Shown: in pieces, positions 40,230 to 48,245 of the stretch
Numbering within the stretch: the stretch's first letter is position 1
Layout of the letters: every line of letters begins with the position of its first letter
DNA from: a virus
DNA length: 49,711 nt
Direction: 5' to 3' (one strand)
IMG/VR virus record: IMGVR_UViG_3300021957_000060
Coordinates: 1 to 49,711 of that record
Notes under the pieces: model-generated
What the model was told of the DNA's origin: nothing
Databases searched by the model: none
What the model saw: the letters and a program-made list of their open reading frames with translations, nothing else
Position numbers and translations under genes: made by a program

Positions 40230-42419
40230 ATGACCGAAGAAAACGAATCATACGAAAACGCTGATTACCTCTACTTCGAGCCTGAAGAAACAGCGGGCGG
40301 TCTTGAAATGGACTTAGAAGAAGATGTACGCAATCGTTTTGTCGGCTTAGTAGAAGACCGTTACGCCTCTGCTGAACAGGCACGAGACTTCGACGAAACG
40401 CGTTGGCTCAAAGCCTATCACAACTTCCGAGGAATTTACAACAAGAATGTTCGTTTTCGTGAAAGCGAGAAGTCAAAAGTATTTGTTAAAGTAACCAAGA
40501 CCAAAGTATTAGCAGCGTTCGGTCAGCTAGTGGACGTTATCTTTGGCACCGGTCAGTTTCCTATTGGTGTACGTGAAACACAACTGCCCGAAGGTATTGC
40601 AAAATATACACACTTAGAAGCTGGTGGAACTGGAATAGAAACCAGCGCACCAAGTTATGAAGAACCCGCAGAAGAGTCAGAAGGCCCTAAGCCTATCTCT
40701 CCATATGATGTTGGTTATGCTGGAGACGGTCGTGATGAGCCACTAAAAGCAGGCGCAACACTAACAGCAACTAAAGATGTATTAAGCGTAGCAATAGAAG
40801 AAGCAGGAATACAGTTTGCAGAAGGAGCTTCACCAGACCCACAAGTGCTAGAGCGTTCTCCGGCTAAAGAAATGGCACGGAATATGCAGACACTAATACA
40901 CGACCAGATTGAAGAATCCGGCGGCTCTAGTGAATTGCGTAACGCATTACTAGAAGCAGCACTATTCGGAACTGGTATCGTAAAAGGCCCTTTCAACTAT
41001 AACAAGACGCTTAGCCGTTGGACAGTTGATGAGGATGGAGAGCGAAGCTATGACCCACTTGAAGTTCGTGTTCCTCGTATTGAGTTTGTAAGTATTTGGG
41101 ACTTTTTCCCAGACCCTAGTGCAACTTCTATTGAAGATTGTGAGTATATTGTACACCGCCACAAAATGAATAAATCTCAGTTGAGAGCGCTAACAAAAAT
41201 GCCTTTCTTCAACAAAGATGCAATTCGTGGTTGTTTGCAAATGGGGCCTAATTACAATGAAAAAGATTACGAGCACGAACTAAAAGACGACCAAAGAACA
41301 GAAGACTATGGTACTGCACAGTTTGAAGTTTTAGAATATTGGGGAATAATGGATGCTGAATATGCCAGAGAAGTAGGAATGGCACTACCCGATGAGGTTG
41401 ATGATTTAGATGAAGTGCAAGTTAATGCTTGGGTTAGTAATGGTAAGTTGCTACGTGGGGTTGTTAATCCATTTACTCCATACCGACTCCCATACAATGC
41501 CTTTCCTTACGAGCGTAATCCTTATTCTTTCTTCGGTATTGGCGTTGCTGAGAATATGGACGACTCTCAACAAATAATGAATGGTCACGCACGTATGGCT
41601 ATCGATAACCTCGCACTTGCAGGCTCGTTAGTCTTTGACGTAGATGAATCAGCCCTAGTGGGTGGACAGAGCATGGATATTTATCCCGGCAAAGTATTCC
41701 GCCGTCAGGCTGGAATGCCCGGTCAGGCTATTCATGGTGTCAAGTTTCCGAACACTTCGCAAGAAAATATGATGATGTTCGATAAATTCCGACAGTTAGC
41801 TGACGAACAAACTGGCATTCCAAGTTACTCCCACGGCCAGACAGGCGTACAAAGTATGACCAGAACTGCATCGGGCATGAGTATGTTGCTAGGTGCAGCG
41901 TCATTAAACATTAAAACAGTTATTAAGAACATTGATGACTTCTTGCTAAAGCCTTTGGGCGAAGCATACTATCAGTGGAACATGCAGTTCTTTGAAGGCG
42001 AGCTAGATATTCAGGGCGACCTTGAAGTACGTGCAATGGGCACAAACAGCTTAATGCAAAAAGAAGTACGCAGTCAACGACTGACTATGTTTCTTCAAAC
42101 TGCACAGAACCCTGCTATTGCACCGTTTGTTAAAATCTCTAAGATTGTTAGTGAGCTGGCATACAGCCTCGACTTAGACCCCGATGAGATTCTTAACGAC
42201 CCTGAAGAAGCAGCAATCATGGCACAAATTATAGGAGCACAGAATGTTGGACAAGGAAATGGCGAACCGACTGGGGCCGCTGGTCAACAACCCGGAGCTA
42301 TGGGGGGCCTTGAAGGAGCACCTCAACAACCTCCGGAACTTGGAGCTACAGGGACTGGCGGTGGCAACATCGGAACTGGAACTGTACCGCAAGCAGGGGA
42401 AAGCGAGTTCACTGGCTAA
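40230..42419 (+). CDS. Portal protein
   Basis: 729 aa from the ATG at 40230 (a TTG one codon earlier is unlikely). Acidic N-terminus, then RWLKAYHNFRGIYN and FVKVTKTKVLAAFGQLVDVI; the middle has YRLPYNAFPYERNPYSFFGI and ENMDDSQQIMNGHARMAIDN, typical of podovirus portals. The C-terminus is Gly/Pro/Gln-rich. It forms the twelve-part ring at the head vertex through which DNA passes. Its position directly after the large terminase agrees. Confidence 0.88.
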   Translation: MTEENESYENADYLYFEPEETAGGLEMDLEEDVRNRFVGLVEDRYASAEQARDFDETRWLKAYHNFRGIYNKNVRFRESEKSKVFVKVTKTKVLAAFGQLVDVIFGTGQFPIGVRETQLPEGIAKYTHLEAGGTGIETSAPSYEEPAEESEGPKPISPYDVGYAGDGRDEPLKAGATLTATKDVLSVAIEEAGIQFAEGASPDPQVLERSPAKEMARNMQTLIHDQIEESGGSSELRNALLEAALFGTGIVKGPFNYNKTLSRWTVDEDGERSYDPLEVRVPRIEFVSIWDFFPDPSATSIEDCEYIVHRHKMNKSQLRALTKMPFFNKDAIRGCLQMGPNYNEKDYEHELKDDQRTEDYGTAQFEVLEYWGIMDAEYAREVGMALPDEVDDLDEVQVNAWVSNGKLLRGVVNPFTPYRLPYNAFPYERNPYSFFGIGVAENMDDSQQIMNGHARMAIDNLALAGSLVFDVDESALVGGQSMDIYPGKVFRRQAGMPGQAIHGVKFPNTSQENMMMFDKFRQLADEQTGIPSYSHGQTGVQSMTRTASGMSMLLGAASLNIKTVIKNIDDFLLKPLGEAYYQWNMQFFEGELDIQGDLEVRAMGTNSLMQKEVRSQRLTMFLQTAQNPAIAPFVKISKIVSELAYSLDLDPDEILNDPEEAAIMAQIIGAQNVGQGNGEPTGAAGQQPGAMGGLEGAPQQPPELGATGTGGGNIGTGTVPQAGESEFTG

Positions 42420-42474
42420 CTTAATGAATCTCAAAGAACAAGCAACAGAAGCTAAACAACGGATAGAGGAATAA
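42244..42474 (+). CDS. Small helical protein overlapping the portal 3' end
   Basis: 76 aa in another frame, with AGGAG six bases before its ATG; 176 nt overlap the portal. LGPLVNNPELWGALKEHLNN, then a helical body with ELYRKQGKASSLANL and KEQATEAKQRIEE. The pattern is one I have seen next to phage portal genes. It overprints the Gly/Pro-rich portal tail. Possibly a head assembly or packaging accessory. Confidence 0.68.
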   Translation: MLDKEMANRLGPLVNNPELWGALKEHLNNLRNLELQGLAVATSELELYRKQGKASSLANLMNLKEQATEAKQRIEE

Positions 42475-42476
42475 CA

Positions 42477-43838
42477 ATGAAAGTACCTAAACTAAAATAT
42501 GCAGTAGGCTCAGTAGCTCAAGCAGCAGCAGAGGGTGCCGATTCATTGTTGTCTGAAGCTCGTAAGGATGTAGTGGCTGCCCGTGAACCAGAGCCAGCAG
42601 TATCCCCTGAAATTGAAGAGCTTGCAGAAGCTGCATCTAAAGTAGAAGCAAGCCCAGATACACAAGCCCCTGAAACAGAAGTAAACATGAAGGATACTAC
42701 TAAGCTTGTAAACTCTTTTGAGTTTCAAGGCGGCAACAAGAAAATGGACAAGGCTTTCATTATGGAGTCTCTGGGCGAAGTAGCTGACTCTCCTATTGTT
42801 GAGTCTAAACAATCTATTGCTGAGTTTATTACTGACCTTCACCGTGTACAGTTGGAGCAAGAGTCTAAACCTTTACTGTCTCCTAAAGACTTTAAAAAGT
42901 TGACTAGCTTTGCAAGCACTGAAGAGCGCATGGAAAAGAAAGAAGGCGGCGAAGTATCTGACGTAGATAAATATATTAGTCTATACGGACAGATGGAACA
43001 GTCTATGGACAAAGCAGAAACTCCCGAAGATAAAAAAGCAATTTATGAGCGTTGGTCTGAGGTAGAAAAAACATTTGACGGTAATACTATTAGTACTGCT
43101 TTACAGAAGATGGATTCTGAAAGTGAAGGACGAGAAGGTAAATTTATAGGTGGCTTACTCGGAGCAATTGTAGAAGAAGTAACATCTTCTAAAGGAACTA
43201 CTACTGAGCCTGTAGGTCAAGAATCTGAAGCAAGTATAAGCAACCTTGAAGGCCCTGACCCAATTGCTGCGGCTAACAACGCTCCAATTTCTAATACAGG
43301 CTTTGCGGAAGGTGGTTCACTTATGGCTCCCGATATGCCCGTAGATACTTATGATAATATACCACCAGAGGAAATGGAAGCCGTAAAAGCTACACAGCTT
43401 CCAGATGCTGAGATGGAAGATGAGTACGCAGGATTCGTGTTAGACGAAGCGTTGTCTCCTGACGACCAAGATTATTTAATAAATGCTCTCGAAGGCGATG
43501 AGCGTTTAGGGCAAATCTTTGATAACATCATGGATATTGCCGGAGAATTTGCTGGTGAGGGAGCTGTAAAAGGCCCCGGTACTGGCACATCAGATTCGAT
43601 ACCCGCAAGGTTGTCGGATGGTGAATTTGTTTTCACCAGAAAAGCAACTGACCAAATAGGCACAGAAAAGCTTCAGACTATGATGGATGATGCTGAACGT
43701 GCTTATGATGGCGGTTTAATGAAAAAGTACGCAGGCGGTAACATACTTGATGGCGTTATGGATGTGGAAGACCCTGATGAAGGAGTCCACAATCAAATGC
43801 TTCTCTCGAATCCAATGCCTAGTGTACGAAACCGATAA
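42477..43838 (+). CDS. Head/structural protein with GPGTGTSDSIPA module
   Basis: 453 aa, acidic. The C-terminal region has GPGTGTSDSIPARLSDGEFV then TRKATDQIGTEKLQTMM, a module found in many phage virion proteins (tape measure and head proteins) whose function is unknown. The N-terminal half is acidic, low in complexity and helical. Located between portal and scaffold. Starts 2 nt after the previous stop. Confidence 0.68.
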   Translation: MKVPKLKYAVGSVAQAAAEGADSLLSEARKDVVAAREPEPAVSPEIEELAEAASKVEASPDTQAPETEVNMKDTTKLVNSFEFQGGNKKMDKAFIMESLGEVADSPIVESKQSIAEFITDLHRVQLEQESKPLLSPKDFKKLTSFASTEERMEKKEGGEVSDVDKYISLYGQMEQSMDKAETPEDKKAIYERWSEVEKTFDGNTISTALQKMDSESEGREGKFIGGLLGAIVEEVTSSKGTTTEPVGQESEASISNLEGPDPIAAANNAPISNTGFAEGGSLMAPDMPVDTYDNIPPEEMEAVKATQLPDAEMEDEYAGFVLDEALSPDDQDYLINALEGDERLGQIFDNIMDIAGEFAGEGAVKGPGTGTSDSIPARLSDGEFVFTRKATDQIGTEKLQTMMDDAERAYDGGLMKKYAGGNILDGVMDVEDPDEGVHNQMLLSNPMPSVRNR

Positions 43839-43861
43839 GGCCACCCGCAAGGCCCCTTATC
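43834..43861 (+). repeat. Stem-loop at the end of the structural gene; part of a repeated sequence
   Basis: GATAAGG (43834-43840) pairs with CCTTATC (43855-43861), with GGCC inside. The segment AAGGCCACCCG(C/T)AAGGCC recurs at about 44095 inside the scaffold gene. No T-run, so termination is doubtful; it may slow transcription or be a recombination trace. Confidence 0.55.
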
Positions 43862-43966
43862 ACTAACTTTTAACCTAGAGGCCACCTTGTAGTATCAAGC
43901 CCTATTCTTCAGTCGCGAGTTGAATAGCTACCTTGAAAAGACGACAAGCCCCAAAAGGAGTGCGAC

Positions 43967-44773
43967 ATGACTGACTTACAAGAAATAGAAGAAGAAGTAG
44001 CAAATCCATACAACATGAGAAAAGAATGGCATGATGAAGATGACCAACTCTTTGAAAGTGCTGATGGTGTTTACTACGAAAAGAAAGCTAAGAAGGCCAC
44101 CCGTAAGGCCCCTTCTGAAGAAGAATCTGCTACAGATTACAAGAAGCGATACGATGACCTAAAAAAACATTACGATACTAAGATTAACGAGTTTAAACAG
44201 AAAGAACAAGAACTTCAAGCCGAAGCTCGAATGACACAGCAAGTTGAACAGGCCGTTCGTCACGAGGATACAGTAGAGGCACAAGAAGAAGTTCAGGACG
44301 AGTATGTAGAAACAGCACCCGCTGTAGAGTCTGATGATAGACTTTCAGCACTTGATGAGCGTGAAGCTAGGATTGCACGAAAAGAGGCTGAAATGACTCT
44401 GAGTTCAGCACATCCTGACTTTTCAGAAATACGGCAAAGTGATGAGTTCCACGAGTGGGCTAAGTCACAGCCAGAAGCAATTCAAGATTGGGTATACAAT
44501 AATCCTAATAACGTAGACTTGGCGGTCAAAGCTATCGACCTTTACAAACTGGAGTCAGGTTTAAATGCTCAAAATTCTTCCAGTAAGAAAGTACAGTCGC
44601 AGCCTGTGTCACCATCGGCAGCAGACATGGTTTCAACTAAAACAAAAACCGTGAATGCTAACGAGCCGAAGGTATGGACACAACGGGAAATTGCTGCACT
44701 GTCTATGGATGATTATGATAAATATGAAAAAGAAATCGATTCAGCCATAATTGAAGGCAGGGTAGTAGCTTAA
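43967..44773 (+). CDS. Capsid scaffolding protein
   Basis: 268 aa, highly charged and helical: YKKRYDDLKKHYDTKINEFK, then EREARIARKEAEMTLSSAHPDF; the latter pattern (AR...EA...HPDF) is typical of podovirus scaffolds. Located right before the major capsid gene. AAAAGGAG lies upstream of the start. Confidence 0.85.
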   Translation: MTDLQEIEEEVANPYNMRKEWHDEDDQLFESADGVYYEKKAKKATRKAPSEEESATDYKKRYDDLKKHYDTKINEFKQKEQELQAEARMTQQVEQAVRHEDTVEAQEEVQDEYVETAPAVESDDRLSALDEREARIARKEAEMTLSSAHPDFSEIRQSDEFHEWAKSQPEAIQDWVYNNPNNVDLAVKAIDLYKLESGLNAQNSSSKKVQSQPVSPSAADMVSTKTKTVNANEPKVWTQREIAALSMDDYDKYEKEIDSAIIEGRVVA

Positions 44774-44806
44774 TAACTATTGTCTTAAATAAAAGGAAAA
44801 ATAATC

Positions 44807-45769
44807 ATGGCTAATAACGTATCAGACCAGTTTTTTGCAGATGGCTCAAACAGTAACTTTGGCACTAGCAGCAACTTTATGCCTGCTATTTACTCGAAGA
44901 AGGTTCTTAACTTCTTCCGTAAAGCTTCGGTTGCTGAAGCAATTACCAACACTGACTATGCAGGTGAGATTTCTGCATTCGGTGATTCTGTAAAAATCAT
45001 TAAAGAACCCACTATTACTGTACATCAGTATGAGCGTGGCGCTGACACAACTGCAACTGCACTGACCGACACCGAAGTAACTCTGGTTGTTGACATTGCT
45101 AACGCCTTTAAGTTCATCGTAGACGACATCGAAACTTCTATGTCTCACGTAAACTTCAAGGAAGTAGCTGCTTCATCTGCTGCTTACGCTCTGCGTGATG
45201 CATTCGATGCTGGCGTACTGGCTACTATGGAAGCAGGTCTAAGCGCTTCTACTCCTGACCACATTCTAGGTGGCGACACTACCGCTTCAGCCGCTTCTGG
45301 CGTATTGACTGGTACTGACGCTCTGGGTCTGCAACACGCAGGCACTGACCCTCTGGATGTTCTGGCTCGTATGGCTCGTCTGCTTGACGACGAAAACGTA
45401 CCAGAAGAAGGTCGTTGGATTGTAGCTCCCCCTGTATTCTACGAAGAGCTGTCTCAGTCTGACTCTAAGCTCTTGTCAGTAGATTACAACGGTGGTCAAG
45501 GTTCTATCCGTAATGGTCTAGTAAGCTCTGGTAAGCTTCGTGGATTTAGCATGTACAAGTCTAACAACATGACTGGACTTGTTGCTAATGCTGACGGCCT
45601 TATTCTAGGCGGTCACATTTCTGCGGTATGTACTGCACAGACTATCACCAGCACTGAAGTCATTCGTGACCCAGATAGCTTCGGTGACATCTGTCGTGGT
45701 TTGCACGTATACGGCGCTAAGGTTCTACGACCTGAAGCTCTCGTAGGTGCTTACTTCAACGTAGCATAA
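44807..45769 (+). CDS. Major capsid protein (HK97 fold, probable)
   Basis: 320 aa, codon use visibly more optimised (fewer AT-rich codons) than its neighbours, as expected for the most abundant virion protein. The N-terminal arm and spine helix (SKKVLNFFRKASVAEAIT) are followed by GDSVKIIKEPTITVHQYERG. A beta-rich C-terminus contains PEEGRWIVAPPVFYEELSQS. Framed by a scaffold gene before and tail genes after. Confidence 0.88.
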   Translation: MANNVSDQFFADGSNSNFGTSSNFMPAIYSKKVLNFFRKASVAEAITNTDYAGEISAFGDSVKIIKEPTITVHQYERGADTTATALTDTEVTLVVDIANAFKFIVDDIETSMSHVNFKEVAASSAAYALRDAFDAGVLATMEAGLSASTPDHILGGDTTASAASGVLTGTDALGLQHAGTDPLDVLARMARLLDDENVPEEGRWIVAPPVFYEELSQSDSKLLSVDYNGGQGSIRNGLVSSGKLRGFSMYKSNNMTGLVANADGLILGGHISAVCTAQTITSTEVIRDPDSFGDICRGLHVYGAKVLRPEALVGAYFNVA

Positions 45770-45788
45770 GCTGTAACCTAATAAGTGC

Positions 45789-45808
45789 GGGGGCTGTAAA
45801 AGGCCCCC
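45789..45808 (+). terminator. Terminator-like hairpin after the major capsid gene
   Basis: GGGGGC (45789-45794) pairs with GCCCCC (45803-45808), followed by AATCTTTAAC, only a weak T-run. Probably a partial terminator that keeps capsid mRNA levels above those of the tail genes. Confidence 0.6.
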
Positions 45809-45840
45809 AATCTTTAACAAATTAAAAGGCAAAGAACCCT

Positions 45841-46611
45841 ATGGCAACATCATATTTAGATTTGACTAATGAGCTACTTAGAGAACTTAATGAAGTTCCA
45901 TTAGACTCAAGTAACTTTGTATCAGCTATAGGTGTGCAAGGACATGTTAAGGATTCTATCAATAAAGCATACTTTGATATTATTAACCAAGAACCTCAAT
46001 GGCCTTTCCTTTCTGCCGGTGAAAGCGGAGAGATTGACCCAATGTACGGAAACGTATATGTCGAAACAGTTATAGGTCAAAGGTATTATGAACTAAAACC
46101 TTCAAGCGATTCCATTACTACAGATTACGGTTCTATAGACTGGGATAACTTTTACTTAACTACAGTAGGGGTGACAAACGAAACCGCACCCTATGTAGGA
46201 CGAAACTTGCGTTATACTACCACAGAAGAGTGGAAAAGTTTTAGGCGCGTTTCAGAAAATTTAGATGACGCAGATGCTCAAACATTTGGCGAACCTGACC
46301 GAGTTATACGTAGCCCCGACGCACGTAAGTTTGGACTAAGCCCAATACCAGATAAAGTATATCGTATTTGGTTTTATGCTTGGAATCTGCCCACAAAGCT
46401 TGTTGCTTATAGCGACGAAATTATATTTCCAGAAATGTATAGTACAGTTCTGTTAGCTCGTGCAAGATATTATATGCACCAATTTAAAGATAATCCACAA
46501 GCTGCTTCATTTGCAGCGGATGACTATAAAAAAGGGTTGCGTAGTATGCGCTCAAATCTTATTGAGCCTGCTCCGTTTTATATGACTGACGACAGAGTGA
46601 GACTTATATAA
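45841..46611 (+). CDS. Tail tubular protein A (T7 gp11-like head-tail adaptor)
   Basis: 256 aa, about 60 longer than T7 gp11 (196 aa). Helical N-terminus (TSYLDLTNELLRELNEVPLD), a strand-rich middle, then EMYSTVLLARARYYMHQFKD. This pattern is found in gp11-type adaptors that bind the portal and start the tail tube. Gene order (capsid, then this, then nozzle, then fiber) matches T7. Confidence 0.86.
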   Translation: MATSYLDLTNELLRELNEVPLDSSNFVSAIGVQGHVKDSINKAYFDIINQEPQWPFLSAGESGEIDPMYGNVYVETVIGQRYYELKPSSDSITTDYGSIDWDNFYLTTVGVTNETAPYVGRNLRYTTTEEWKSFRRVSENLDDADAQTFGEPDRVIRSPDARKFGLSPIPDKVYRIWFYAWNLPTKLVAYSDEIIFPEMYSTVLLARARYYMHQFKDNPQAASFAADDYKKGLRSMRSNLIEPAPFYMTDDRVRLI

Positions 46612-46612
46612 T

Positions 46613-48241
46613 ATGGCAGCTTCTCAACCATTTGGTTTCTCGTCTAAAGGTGGTTTAAATACTAATCTTAATGAAATAGAAATGCTCCAGCAGCCGGGAA
46701 TTGCTACAATCTTAACTAATTTTGAGGTTGACCCTGATGGTGGCTACCGTAGAATCAACGGCTTCACTGTTTATGGCGGAGATAACGCCACTCGTCCTAT
46801 AAACAATACTACCATATTAGGAATTAAAACTTATGCAGATGGAGTTGTTGTCTGCCTTCAAACAGGTATTTTCTTTAGTAACGATGGAGTTACTTGGCTT
46901 CAAATAAATCGTGCTGGTGTTCATAGTAGTGGGGATAACTACACAACCTTTATAGGTCGCTCAGCGCTGGTCAGGACAAATCAAGGTCAATCTTCAATTG
47001 ATATTTATGAAGGTAGTAAGTCGGTATACGGTGAGCTAGTAATCTGTGACGGGGAAAACAAGCCTTATTATTTTTATATGACAGGTACAGGTGCATTAAG
47101 CTCTCGTACTTTTTTTGCATCAGAAATTACGGTATCAAGCACAGAAGCCCCTACAATCGGGACAGTACACAGTAATCACCTTGTAGTGGGCGGAACAGCA
47201 GAAAATCCTAACCAGATATATTATAGCCATCTACATGAAATGGATAACTTTGCTGGCGCAGGTGCGGGTCAGATACGCTTAGCAGATAAAGTAGTGGGGC
47301 TTAAAAGCTTCCGTGGCGACTGTATTATATTTTGTAAAAACAGTATTTATAAGCTAGTTAATGTTGAAGCTAATGATGCTACTACTGCAATTATACCTAT
47401 TACAAAAAACGTAGGTTGTTTAGATGGCAATAGCATTCAAGAAATTGGAGGCGACTTAGTATTCCTAAGCCCTGATGGTATTCGTACACTAGCAGGTACG
47501 GAGCGTATTGGTGACGTTGAGTTAACTTCTGTAAGTAGAAATATCCAACAAATTGTAAGTAAGCTTGCAAATAACATTAACACGTATACAATCACAAGCG
47601 TTGTCTTGCGCTCTAAATCTCAGTACCGTTTATATTATCATAGTGACACAGAAGACCTTGAAGACTCACAAGGAATTATTGGAACTTTTACGGGTCGTGG
47701 ATTTGAATGGTCTGAAACAAAAGGCATATCAGTTACGGCAATAGATAGTGGATTTTTACACTCAGGAGTTGAGCAAGTAGTACACGGCGATAGAGATGGC
47801 TATATTTATAATCATGATACTGGAAATTCTTTTATACACGATGGTCTTGCTGCAAACGTAAGCGCTCATTATAGAACTCCGTTTTTAGACTTTGGAGATA
47901 TGGGTACTCGAAAGACTCTTCAGTATGCTAAAATATCTGCAACTCCAGATGCAAACACAGGGGGTTATTCTCAACCTAGTTTAGTAGTTAAACTAGATTA
48001 TGAAGACGTTACTCTTCTGCATCCTCCAGCATACCTCTTACCAGAAATTAGAGGCGGAGCATCGTTTGGAACCGCAATATTTGGAAGTTCTTATTTCGGA
48101 GCGCTAGAAAACCCTCTCATAAGGCAAACACTTCAAGGAAGTTGTTACTCGGCTAACTTTGCAATAAAAAGCGATGACCAACTCCAACCCTATACAATTA
48201 ACGGTTTATACTTAAACTACGTTCCCGCAGGCAGGAGATAA
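46613..48241 (+). CDS. Tail tubular protein B (T7 gp12-like nozzle)
   Basis: 542 aa, strand-rich. Starts FGFSSKGGLNTNLNEIEMLQ ... GYRRINGFTVYG, as in gp12-type nozzles, and contains NQIYYSHLHEMDNFAGAG. It forms the end of the tail to which fibers attach. Shorter than T7 gp12 (794 aa). Begins one base after the adaptor stop. Confidence 0.86.
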   Translation: MAASQPFGFSSKGGLNTNLNEIEMLQQPGIATILTNFEVDPDGGYRRINGFTVYGGDNATRPINNTTILGIKTYADGVVVCLQTGIFFSNDGVTWLQINRAGVHSSGDNYTTFIGRSALVRTNQGQSSIDIYEGSKSVYGELVICDGENKPYYFYMTGTGALSSRTFFASEITVSSTEAPTIGTVHSNHLVVGGTAENPNQIYYSHLHEMDNFAGAGAGQIRLADKVVGLKSFRGDCIIFCKNSIYKLVNVEANDATTAIIPITKNVGCLDGNSIQEIGGDLVFLSPDGIRTLAGTERIGDVELTSVSRNIQQIVSKLANNINTYTITSVVLRSKSQYRLYYHSDTEDLEDSQGIIGTFTGRGFEWSETKGISVTAIDSGFLHSGVEQVVHGDRDGYIYNHDTGNSFIHDGLAANVSAHYRTPFLDFGDMGTRKTLQYAKISATPDANTGGYSQPSLVVKLDYEDVTLLHPPAYLLPEIRGGASFGTAIFGSSYFGALENPLIRQTLQGSCYSANFAIKSDDQLQPYTINGLYLNYVPAGRR

Positions 48242-48245
48242 TTAG

